Assembly: GCA_002292285.1 (NCBI GenBank)
Contig: DBBP01000032.1
Location: 1-64,000 of the forward strand
DNA: 64,000 nucleotides
Direction: 5' to 3'
Source: Proteobacteria bacterium UBA981
GTDB lineage: Bacteria > Pseudomonadota > Gammaproteobacteria > Ga0077536
Part shown: in pieces, positions 1 through 7,676 of the stretch
Layout: the number at the start of each line of letters is the position of its first letter
Position numbering within the stretch: the stretch's first letter is position 1
Program-made: the position numbers and the translations under genes
Notes under the pieces: generated by a model
Told to the model about the DNA's origin: nothing
Database searches by the model: none
The model's input: the letters and a program-made list of their open reading frames with translations, nothing else

Positions 1-64
1 GTCCACTTTTTCGTAGGAACTCTCTTCTAAATCGCCGCCCACGAGACCGACCGACACAAACACC

Positions 65-2404
65 ATGCATGAGTTCGAGAACGCCTTCTCCACCTGGGTG
101 ATTGATAAAAGATGGCTCATGATCGCCCTCTCGCTGGTACTGGTAGTGGCGGCGGCACTCGGCGCCAAGAACCTCTATTTCACGAGCAGCTACCGCGTTT
201 TCTTCGGTCCCGATAATCCTCAGCTGCTCGCTTTCGAGAAGCTTGAGAATACCTACACTAAAAACGACACCATACTCATCGTAGTCGAGCCGCAGAGCGG
301 TGAGGTCTTTACTCAGGATACGCTAACGGCGGTGGCCGATATCACCGATCGGTCATGGCAGATCCCGTTTTCGTCTCGTGTTGATTCGGTCACGAATTTT
401 CAACATTCGTATGCTGAGAACGATGACCTGATCGTTGGCAACTTGGTCCGTTCACCGGAAACGCTTGATAAGGGCCAGCTTGAAAGGGTTAAAGCGATAG
501 CGCTTGGTGAGCCCGCGCTCCGCGATCGGCTGATTTCCGACGATGCGACGGTAACTGCGGTCAATATCACGCTACAAATGCCGTCGGAAGATAATCCGGA
601 GGACGTGCCGGCACTGGTAAGCGATGCCCGGGCGCTGGTGGAGGATTTACGCACCGCCTACCCGACGCACAATTTCTATCTCACCGGTAGCGCGATGATG
701 GATAACGGCTTCGGCGAGCAGACGCTGAACGATCTGCTCACGCTGGTACCGCTCAGTTTTGCCGTGATGCTGGTGCTCTTGGCCATGCTGGTAGGTGGCG
801 CGGTAGGGACGCTCGCGACCTTGCTTGTCATCGCCTTCTCAATAGTTGCTGCCATGGGCATCGCGGGTTACATCGGCTTCCCAGTGACGCCACCGCTAAC
901 CTCCGCGCCAATCATTATCCTCACAGTCGCGGTCGCCAATTGTGTGCATATTCTGGCAACTTATCAGGATGCCCTTCGGCACGGATTGCTCAAGCGCGCG
1001 GCCATGAGCGAGAGCCTGCGTGTCAATCTTCATCCGGTGACTCTGGCCAGCGTGACCACAGCGATTGGCTTCAGTACGTTGAATTTTTCCGAGGTGCCAC
1101 CGTTTGCCCAACTAGGTACCGTGGTCGCCATCGGTATCCTGATCTCGTTGATGCTATCGATCACTTTACTACCGGCGCTGATCGCGATCGCGCCCGCAGG
1201 CGCTCCGCGCGAACACGGACGTGACCACGCAGCCCTCGGAATCATCGCAGAGTTTGTGATTGCGCATCGCCGCAAGCTCTTGTGGGGAATGAGCGGCGTC
1301 ATCCTCGTCGTGGTGGCCAATATCGCCAGGAACGATCTGAACGATGTTTACATTCATTGGTTCGACGAGAAGATTCAGTTCCGCATCGATACGGATTTCG
1401 CCGTCGATAGACTGACCGGACTTTACTCTATCGAGTATTCCCTGGAATCCGGGCATTCGGGGGGCATTAGTGAACCGGAGTTCCTGCGCCAGGTCGATGC
1501 CTTTGCCGCGTGGTACCGCCAGGTTCCTGGCGTTGTACATGTTGCTACCTTCACCGACGTGATGCGGCGACTGAACATGAACATGCATGCCGACGACCGG
1601 GATTGGTACAAGCTCCCGGACAATCGTGAACTCGCTGCCCAGTATTTGCTGTTGTATGAAATGTCGTTGCCATATGGGCTCGACCTCAACAATCAGGTCA
1701 ACGTCGACAAATCCGCATTGCGCCTGGTCGCGACCATCGACACCTTGTCGACTAACGATATTCTCGAGTTGAACAAGGCGGCCGAACTCTGGCTTGCCGA
1801 AAACGCGCCCGCCATTGCGCCTGCCGTTGGCAGCGGCGCAACAATGATGTTTTCCAATATCGGGCGGCGCAATATTCGCGCCATGCTGCTTGGCACGGCC
1901 TGTGCGTTGGTGCTGATATCTATTCTTATGGTGTTCGCACTGCGCTCGGCGAAAATCGGTCTGATCAGCCTAATTCCGAACCTTGCGCCAGCCGCAATGG
2001 GCTTCGGACTTTGGGGTATTTTTGTCGGCGAAGTGGGCCTGGCTCTATCCGTGGTGGTGAGTATGACGCTTGGCATTGTCATCGACGATAGTGTTCATTT
2101 TCTTAGTAAGTATTTGCGGGCACGGCGCGAGCAAGGATTGAATTCTGAAGATGCAGTGCGTTACGCGTTCAAGACTGTTGGACGAGCGTTGGTGGTGACG
2201 TCGATTATTCTGGTCGTTGGTTTTCTGATCTTATCGACCTCGCTGTTTGAACTGAATGCCGGCATGGGGTTGTTAACGGCACTCATCATCGGCCTCGCAC
2301 TGTTTACAGACTTCCTCTATCTGCCGCCGCTGCTGATGCAAGTTGACCGAGGCCAGATGGAAGACAGCGTGGCTCCCGCCTCGACGACAGAATCTGGCAG
2401 CTAA
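65..2404 (+). CDS. MMPL/RND-superfamily exporter
   Basis: A 779-residue inner-membrane transporter of the RND/MMPL type. The protein has the two-fold layout of the family: an N-terminal membrane helix near residues 18-36, a periplasmic loop, a block of helices around 225-380, a helix near 405-425, a second loop, and a second helix block around 610-765. The repeat ends at a GIVIDDSVHF segment in the second half, which resembles the charged helix that carries proton coupling in this family. Such proteins export lipids, hopanoids or other hydrophobic molecules; the substrate cannot be read from the sequence. No strong ribosome binding site precedes the ATG. No adaptor or outer-membrane partner lies beside it. 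Family assignment is firm, substrate unknown. Confidence 0.85.
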   Translation: MHEFENAFSTWVIDKRWLMIALSLVLVVAAALGAKNLYFTSSYRVFFGPDNPQLLAFEKLENTYTKNDTILIVVEPQSGEVFTQDTLTAVADITDRSWQIPFSSRVDSVTNFQHSYAENDDLIVGNLVRSPETLDKGQLERVKAIALGEPALRDRLISDDATVTAVNITLQMPSEDNPEDVPALVSDARALVEDLRTAYPTHNFYLTGSAMMDNGFGEQTLNDLLTLVPLSFAVMLVLLAMLVGGAVGTLATLLVIAFSIVAAMGIAGYIGFPVTPPLTSAPIIILTVAVANCVHILATYQDALRHGLLKRAAMSESLRVNLHPVTLASVTTAIGFSTLNFSEVPPFAQLGTVVAIGILISLMLSITLLPALIAIAPAGAPREHGRDHAALGIIAEFVIAHRRKLLWGMSGVILVVVANIARNDLNDVYIHWFDEKIQFRIDTDFAVDRLTGLYSIEYSLESGHSGGISEPEFLRQVDAFAAWYRQVPGVVHVATFTDVMRRLNMNMHADDRDWYKLPDNRELAAQYLLLYEMSLPYGLDLNNQVNVDKSALRLVATIDTLSTNDILELNKAAELWLAENAPAIAPAVGSGATMMFSNIGRRNIRAMLLGTACALVLISILMVFALRSAKIGLISLIPNLAPAAMGFGLWGIFVGEVGLALSVVVSMTLGIVIDDSVHFLSKYLRARREQGLNSEDAVRYAFKTVGRALVVTSIILVVGFLILSTSLFELNAGMGLLTALIIGLALFTDFLYLPPLLMQVDRGQMEDSVAPASTTESGS

Positions 2405-2772
2405 CCCGCGCGGAAGAGATATCGCGGAGCGCCAGAGATGAATCCCTTGGTCCAGCATTAGTTGCGGGTAACTAGAACGAATTTAGAGGGAACTCTTCGG
2501 TCTCTCACTAAAGGGGACCACTAAAGGGGACAGATTTCTTTCACCGGCCTACCGGTCTGGTCCGTACGCTTACGCACCATCGGCACTCCGTTGAGCAGAG
2601 CGTTGTTTCCAATCAATCAAAATTTATTGGAGAAGCGGCTCAACGAGATTAGCTAGCGAACGAGACAATTAAATCTGTCCCCTTTAGTTCCCTGGCCAAC
2701 AACCGCCATTCAATTCGCCCCGGCGAATCAGTATCCTCCGTAAGGGCTTCAAATCTAGCAGGGAGACAAGCA
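2405..2772. other. Intergenic region holding miniature element 1
   Basis: This gap of about 370 bases separates the MMPL exporter from the small membrane protein. Apart from the miniature element at 2521-2686 no gene is supported. The gene after it is preceded by GCAGGGAGACAAGC, a good ribosome binding site for the ATG at 2773. Confidence 0.6.
2521..2686. repeat. Miniature inverted-repeat element, copy 1
   Basis: A 166 bp element with perfect 17-bp terminal inverted repeats reading CTAAAGGGGACAGATTT. Its interior matches copies at 3277-3439 and 7411-7579, including the shared core GAGCAGAGCGTTGTTTCCAAT. It has no coding capacity. A stray partial end (CTAAAGGGGAC) sits directly before it at about 2508-2518, suggesting a nested or abortive second end. 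Termini of this GGGGACAG type are known from REP-like elements moved by Y1-type (RAYT) transposases; that link is inference here, since no transposase is present. Confidence 0.85.
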
Positions 2773-3252
2773 ATGAACTGGGACCTAGTAGCGGCGGTCA
2801 TTGAAGTAGTCGGTGCATTCGCGGTCGTCTTGTCGCTTCTATACTTGGCCACTCAAATTCGGCACAGTACGAAGACGACAGAGGATGCGGCGTTTCGAGA
2901 CGTCTTTTCCGCGCTTACTGTTCAGTGGGCATCGATGGTTGAAGGGCCTAATGCAGATGTCATGCTGAAAGGACTTGACGATTTTAAAAGCCTCTGCGCA
3001 CGGGACAAGTATGTATTTGACGGGCTAATGGCCGGATTTGTGACGTTAGCCGAGTCAACTATTCTCTCGCACGACGCAAAATTCATATCCGATGAAACCA
3101 TGGATAACTGGGGTTGCTTGGTGCGAACCAGGTACTTGCCGTACAAAGGCTGGCGTGACTGGTGGCGGGAATCGAAAGAAATATACCATCCTCATGCCCA
3201 AGTTTGGTTCGACCGACAGTTAGAGAAAACTGACGAGGCGGCTGATTTTTAG
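2773..3252 (+). CDS. Small one-helix membrane protein, function unknown
   Basis: A 159-residue protein of unknown function. It starts MNWDLVAAVIEVVGAFAVV, a single membrane helix at about residues 5-27 followed by the signature LLYLATQIRHS, then a soluble, Trp-rich domain with a GWRDWWRE segment near the end. The same architecture (MNWE..., LLYLALQIRHAS) occurs in the 176-residue protein at 44049-44579, so the two are paralogues. A good ribosome binding site (AGGGAGAC) supports the start. The gene sits precisely between two directly oriented copies of the same miniature element (2521-2686 and 3277-3439), which could have helped it arrive or duplicate. No function is assigned. Confidence 0.75.
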   Translation: MNWDLVAAVIEVVGAFAVVLSLLYLATQIRHSTKTTEDAAFRDVFSALTVQWASMVEGPNADVMLKGLDDFKSLCARDKYVFDGLMAGFVTLAESTILSHDAKFISDETMDNWGCLVRTRYLPYKGWRDWWRESKEIYHPHAQVWFDRQLEKTDEAADF

Positions 3253-3276
3253 GGCATCAAATAATCGTGGGCAGCA

Positions 3277-3439
3277 AAAGGGGACAGATTTATTTCACTG
3301 GCCTACAGGTGTGGACCGTACGCTTACGCACCATCGGTGCTCTGCTGAGCAGAGCGTTGTTTCCAATGAATCAAAATTTATTGGAGAAGCGGCTCAAAGA
3401 GATCAGCTAACGAACGGGACAAATAAATCTGTCCCCTTT
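3277..3439. repeat. Miniature inverted-repeat element, copy 2
   Basis: About 163 bp with terminal inverted repeats AAAGGGGACAGATTTATTT. Interior closely similar to copies 1 and 3 and in the same orientation. Together with copy 1 it brackets the gene at 2773-3252. Confidence 0.85.
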
Positions 3440-3517
3440 AGCAGGGCTTGCCTAGATCCGAGTCGCGAGTGCACGATATTAGGCATCAACCTCTGTCTAG
3501 TAATGTGAGTCTCCGCG

Positions 3518-4489
3518 ATGTTGACCTATTCATTCCGTCTTCCCCCCGGTCCAAACACCGTCGCTTATGCGATGGCGGCCGAGCAGCTCGGTTATGAGCG
3601 CGTGTGGTGTCCTGAGGTGCCGGCCTTCGGTCACGATATTTGGATCACATTGGCGCGGATTGCCGAGCAAACATCACGCATCGGTATCGGTGCTGCAGTG
3701 CTGATCCCAAGCTATCGCCATCCGATGGCTCAGGCCTCCGCGATCGCGACCATCGAAGCGCTCGCACCTGGGCGACTGTGGGCAGGGTTTGGTACGGGCT
3801 TTACCGGACGGTACGCGATGGGTTTACCCGCGTTGTCCCTCGCCAGCATGCGGCAGCACATCGTCCAAGTGCGCAGCTTGCTGCGCGGCGAAGTCGTGGA
3901 GATCGATGGCGGCATGGCTCAGATTCTCGCCTCCGCCGACTGGCTGCCGGATCGTCCGATCAATGTACCGCTGTTGATGGCATCACAAGGCCCCAAGGGC
4001 CGCGAATTGGCGAGGGAAGTAGCCGACGGTCTGATCGCACTCGGCGCGCCGGCCGCAGGATTCGATCGCTGCCTGGTCTCACTCAACGGCACGGTCCTCG
4101 ACGAGGGCGAGGAAGTCACCTCCAATCGCGCCCGCGCCGCGCTCGCGCCATTGGTGGCTCTGGCCTACCATTTCAGATACTCCAGTGATCCCGAAAGTGT
4201 GAAGGCCCTACCCAATGGCGAGGCCTGGCTGGCCAGTGTAGAGAACGTGCCCGAGCCTATTCGCCATCTATCTGTACACCGGGGTCACAATCTGGATATT
4301 TCTAACGATCACGATCACCTGGTAGATATGAGCATGGCACGACAGCTAACGTTCACCGGCACCCGCGACGAATTGCGAGCCCGACTCGATAAGCTTGAGG
4401 AAGCTGGCGCAACTGGGGTGATTTTTGGGTCCAGTGGGTCGGACGTCGAGCGTGAGATGCACGCCTACGCGGAGGTGGCGGGCCTGTAA
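3518..4489 (+). CDS. LLM-class flavin/F420-dependent oxidoreductase
   Basis: A 323-residue member of the bacterial luciferase-like monooxygenase superfamily, a TIM-barrel oxidoreductase using reduced FMN or F420. Family features are the opening strand, AEQLGYERVWCPEV, the TSRIGIGAAVLIPSYRHP segment, ALAPGRLWAGFGTGFTGR and a C-terminal TGTRDELRARLDKLEEAGATGV segment. At ~320 residues it belongs with the shorter F420-type branch, unlike the ~450-residue NtaA/DszA-type proteins elsewhere in the window. It stands alone between the miniature element and the copper genes, which are read in the opposite direction. Cofactor choice and substrate are not decidable from the sequence. Confidence 0.85.
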   Translation: MLTYSFRLPPGPNTVAYAMAAEQLGYERVWCPEVPAFGHDIWITLARIAEQTSRIGIGAAVLIPSYRHPMAQASAIATIEALAPGRLWAGFGTGFTGRYAMGLPALSLASMRQHIVQVRSLLRGEVVEIDGGMAQILASADWLPDRPINVPLLMASQGPKGRELAREVADGLIALGAPAAGFDRCLVSLNGTVLDEGEEVTSNRARAALAPLVALAYHFRYSSDPESVKALPNGEAWLASVENVPEPIRHLSVHRGHNLDISNDHDHLVDMSMARQLTFTGTRDELRARLDKLEEAGATGVIFGSSGSDVEREMHAYAEVAGL

Positions 4490-4730
4490 CTGCTACAGTT
4501 GTTCGCTCAAGGCGCGAGAAACCCCTTTGTCGATATCTCTTTACACCGGACCGATTGCGCCCGGCTCGACCAGCTTGACCGGGTCCATATCGAACACCAG
4601 CTTGTGGCAGTTCACTGCGTAATAACCATCGTTCGCGGCAGTACTCAGAATCGGCGTTATCGGCCAAGAGCGTTCATTGGAAAGGGCACAACCTGACACT
4701 TAAGATGGTGTGGTCGTTCATATTGATCCC

Positions 4731-5504
4731 CTAGAACCAAAAGCGTACGCCGGCGACCCAAGACACCTCGCCAGCGTCCTCACCCGCACTTTGTTTGAAG
4801 TATTTGGTACTGCCATAGGCCTGGTTCCAGCTCACGCCAATATACGGTGCGAATTCTCGTCTGATTGCATAGCGCAAGCGTAAACCCGCCTCCGCTGTGG
4901 ATAGGCCAGAGCCCACGCCAATCGCTGCGTCGTTTGAGAACGCGGAATTGATTTCGATGCGAGGCTGCAACATCAATCGCTGCGTCAATCGGAATTCGTA
5001 TTCCGCTTCGAGCCGAGCAGAAAAATCACCGTCACCACTGAGAAACAGCGCGCCGTCCACTTCAAACCAATACGGCGCTAGGCCTTGCACGCTGATGACG
5101 CCATAGGTCCGAGAGGGATTGGGTTTGATGTCGTGCCGAACCCCGGCTTGCAACTCCCAGAACGGGCGAATGGCGCGACTGTAGAGCACCTGTACTTCGG
5201 CTTCACGAAAGCGGCTGCCTTCTGTTTCATATTCGCCGTCGGTCTTAAACCATAGCTTCTGTATATCTCGACCTATCCAGCCCTGCGCCTCCCACACCAC
5301 CAGGGGTGCCCCGCCATTGGATTGATACTCCAACCGTTCTCCTACGATGAGCGAGTTGATCTGATTGCCATGGGAACCGTTCAATGCGGTGCGCGCGTTC
5401 GCCATCTGTGCGGGGTCGTAGTAAGCGTCGGCTGCGTTCTGAGCCAAAGCAGGCGCGGCGCTCAAGAGACAAATAGCGATCGTCGCAATGAGGCGCGCCA
5501 TCAT
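4731..5504 (-). CDS. copB: Copper resistance outer-membrane protein CopB
   Basis: A 257-residue CopB/PcoB-type outer-membrane protein that works with the multicopper oxidase CopA in copper resistance. It has a Sec signal peptide (LIATIAICLLSAAPALAQ) and then many amphipathic strand pairs such as RFREAEVQVLYSRAI and EYEFRLTQRLMLQPRIEIN, ending in the aromatic terminus VSWVAGVRFWF typical of a beta-barrel. The Met/His-rich linker that often precedes the barrel is missing, so this is a short form. Its ATG overlaps the copA stop codon by four bases (ATGA), indicating translational coupling in a copA-copB operon. Confidence 0.9.
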   Translation of the reverse strand: MMARLIATIAICLLSAAPALAQNAADAYYDPAQMANARTALNGSHGNQINSLIVGERLEYQSNGGAPLVVWEAQGWIGRDIQKLWFKTDGEYETEGSRFREAEVQVLYSRAIRPFWELQAGVRHDIKPNPSRTYGVISVQGLAPYWFEVDGALFLSGDGDFSARLEAEYEFRLTQRLMLQPRIEINSAFSNDAAIGVGSGLSTAEAGLRLRYAIRREFAPYIGVSWNQAYGSTKYFKQSAGEDAGEVSWVAGVRFWF

Positions 5505-7282
5505 GCCGGGGCCTTCTCATCAACGACCGAGACAACGTGCATCATGCCGGCGTGCATGTGGTAGAGCAGATGACAGTGGAGCGCCCAATCACCGAGTGCA
5601 TCGGCCGTGATATCGAGCGCCATTTTTTCACCAGGCTTGACAACGATTGTGTGCTTTCTCGGTTTGTAATCATGCTCCGCAGTGACGACTTCGAAAAACA
5701 CGCCATGTAAGTGAATAGGGTGCGGCATCATGGTGTCGTTCACGAGGGTCAACCGAAGGCGTTCGTCTTTGTAGAAAATGATGGGTCCATCAATTTCGGA
5801 AAATTTCACCCCGTCAAAGGACCACATATAGCGCTCCATATTGCTGGTCAGGTGTAATTCAATCTCGCGCTCAGGCGTTCGGGTATCGGGGTTGCGATCG
5901 AGTGCTTTCAGGTCGGTATAGACTAAAACGCGATGGTCGACGCTCTCCAAGCCGCTCGGTCGCTCATGAAGGCGATTGGTGGGCTTCATCGCAAGCCCGA
6001 CCACGCCCGGTCCTTTCGGATGATTGTGGGCTTGAGCCTCGCCCGTGCCCGGCATGTCACGTCCCATACTGGCATGGTCCATTTTCGAGTGGTCCATACT
6101 TGGCATTGGCATGTCTGGCTTAGGCATCTGGTGTAAATCGTGGTCCATTGCCATATCTTTCATCGTCAGCGTAGGCCGTTGGCGAAGGTCAGGTACAGGG
6201 GCGATTAGATCTATCTGCGGGGTCAGCGTCGCGCGCGCAAATCCACTGCGGTCGTTACTTTCCGCTATCAAGGTATAGGCTTGCCTTTCGTTCGGCTGCA
6301 CAATCACGTCGAATGTTTCGGCAACGCCAATCTGAAACTCGTCGATTTCGACAGGCTGGACGTTCTGACCGTCTGCTTGCACTACAGTCATCGGCAAGCC
6401 GGGAATGCGCACGTTGAAAATGCCCATTGCCGCAGCGTTGACGAAACGCAGACGAATACGCTCGCCCGGCTTGAACAAACCGGTCCAGTTATCCGCAGGC
6501 CCATGTCCGTTGATTAGGAAGGTATACGTTGCACCGGTTACGTCTGCGATATCCGTGGGGTCCATACGCATCGCGCCCCACATTATGCGTTCCGATAGCG
6601 ATCTGTCGAACCCTTCCGCTTCGACTTCATCAAAGAAATCACTGACGGTTCGCTGCTGGAAGTTGTAGTAGTCGCTCATTTTTTTGAGTTTGGCGAACAC
6701 CCGGTGCGGGTCTTCAAAAGTCCAATCAGACAGCACAATCACGTATTCGCGATCGAACAGAACGGGATCGGTCTCTTTGGGCTCGATCACAATCGGGCCG
6801 TAGTGGCCAAGTTGCTCCTGAAGCCCCGAATGACTGTGATACCAGTAGGTGCCCGCTTGGATGAGCGGGAATTCATAGGTGAATGTTTCGCCCGGTCTAA
6901 TACCGGGAAAGGAGATACCGGGCACACCATCCATCTGGAACGGCAGCAAAATACCGTGCCAGTGGATGGACGTATCCACCTTCAAATGGTTGGTGACGCG
7001 CAACGTAATTTCATCGCCTTCGCGCCATCGCAGCAGCGGTGCAGGTAGATGGCCATTGACCAAGATGGAGTGGCCAGGCTCACCATCAATATCGCTCGTG
7101 GCCGTGGCTATATTCAAATCAAACATCGCCCCTGATAGCGCTGGGAGGCCCGAGATGCGTGTCTCGGGGCCACTGCGCGCCCACGCGGGCAGGACACTTT
7201 GAAAGGCCAACGTGCCGCTGAGCGCGGCAGCCCCATGGACAAAATTACGTCGAGATATTTTCGACTGTTGGGAATTGTTCAT
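5501..7282 (-). CDS. copA: Periplasmic multicopper oxidase CopA
   Basis: A 593-residue copper-resistance multicopper oxidase, expected to oxidise Cu(I) in the periplasm. It begins with a Tat signal (SRRNF at residues 10-14, then a hydrophobic stretch to about 35). Copper ligands are visible: HWHG at 107-110, a YHSHSG motif at about 148-153, HPIHLHG at about 521-527 and HCHLLYHMHAGMM at about 569-581, the type 1/trinuclear site. A Met/His/Asp-rich insert with repeated MPMPSMDHSKMDHASM-like sequence at about 385-420 is the typical copper-binding loop of CopA. It overlaps copB by four bases. A possible copper-responsive operator lies upstream at 7296-7313. Confidence 0.95.
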   Translation of the reverse strand: MNNSQQSKISRRNFVHGAAALSGTLAFQSVLPAWARSGPETRISGLPALSGAMFDLNIATATSDIDGEPGHSILVNGHLPAPLLRWREGDEITLRVTNHLKVDTSIHWHGILLPFQMDGVPGISFPGIRPGETFTYEFPLIQAGTYWYHSHSGLQEQLGHYGPIVIEPKETDPVLFDREYVIVLSDWTFEDPHRVFAKLKKMSDYYNFQQRTVSDFFDEVEAEGFDRSLSERIMWGAMRMDPTDIADVTGATYTFLINGHGPADNWTGLFKPGERIRLRFVNAAAMGIFNVRIPGLPMTVVQADGQNVQPVEIDEFQIGVAETFDVIVQPNERQAYTLIAESNDRSGFARATLTPQIDLIAPVPDLRQRPTLTMKDMAMDHDLHQMPKPDMPMPSMDHSKMDHASMGRDMPGTGEAQAHNHPKGPGVVGLAMKPTNRLHERPSGLESVDHRVLVYTDLKALDRNPDTRTPEREIELHLTSNMERYMWSFDGVKFSEIDGPIIFYKDERLRLTLVNDTMMPHPIHLHGVFFEVVTAEHDYKPRKHTIVVKPGEKMALDITADALGDWALHCHLLYHMHAGMMHVVSVVDEKAPA

Positions 7283-7295
7283 GGTGAACTACTAC

Positions 7296-7313
7296 GTACC
7301 CCTATACGGTATA
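7296..7313 (-). promoter_or_regulatory. Possible CsoR-like copper operator upstream of copA
   Basis: The sequence upstream of copA, read on its strand, is TATACCGTATAGGGGTAC. The TACC...GGGGTA arrangement resembles the ATACC-xTA-x-GGGGTA operators bound by CsoR-family copper repressors. No csoR, cueR or copRS gene is in the window, so this is a motif resemblance only. Confidence 0.3.
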
Positions 7314-7410
7314 AGTCAATATAAATATGAAATCGCAAAAACAATCGATAATCATGCGACTCGGCCGCATCTAAGGGCACGTGCGGGGGGATTGTTCAGG
7401 TGATCGTAAT

Positions 7411-7579
7411 GCCAAAGGGGACAGATTTATTTCACCGGCATATCGGTCAGGACCGTATGCTTAGACGCGATCGGCCCTCCATTAAGCAGAGCGTTGTTTC
7501 CAATGAATCGAAATTTATTGGAGAAGCGTTTCAAAGAGATCAGCTAACGAACGAGACAAATAAATCTGTCCCCTTTGGC
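7411..7579. repeat. Miniature inverted-repeat element, copy 3
   Basis: A 169 bp element with terminal inverted repeats GCCAAAGGGGACAGATTTATTT. Interior homologous to copies 1 and 2 with scattered substitutions. It lies in the 394-base gap between copA and the cyclase gene, which otherwise holds the copA promoter region. After it comes a degenerate run of CCCTTTGGCC-like units (about 7571-7618), perhaps remains of further element ends. Confidence 0.85.
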
Positions 7580-7676
7580 CCCCTTTGGCCCTCTGTGCCC
7601 TTTTAGCCCTGCCCTTTAGTCTAAGCAATAGCGATATGATGCGCAGATGAAATGGGCGAGGCATTAAGTCGGGCAG

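Noticed and set aside
3640..4188. Long alternative-frame open frame in the LLM gene
   Set aside because: Arg-rich translation typical of a shadow frame of a GC-rich gene.
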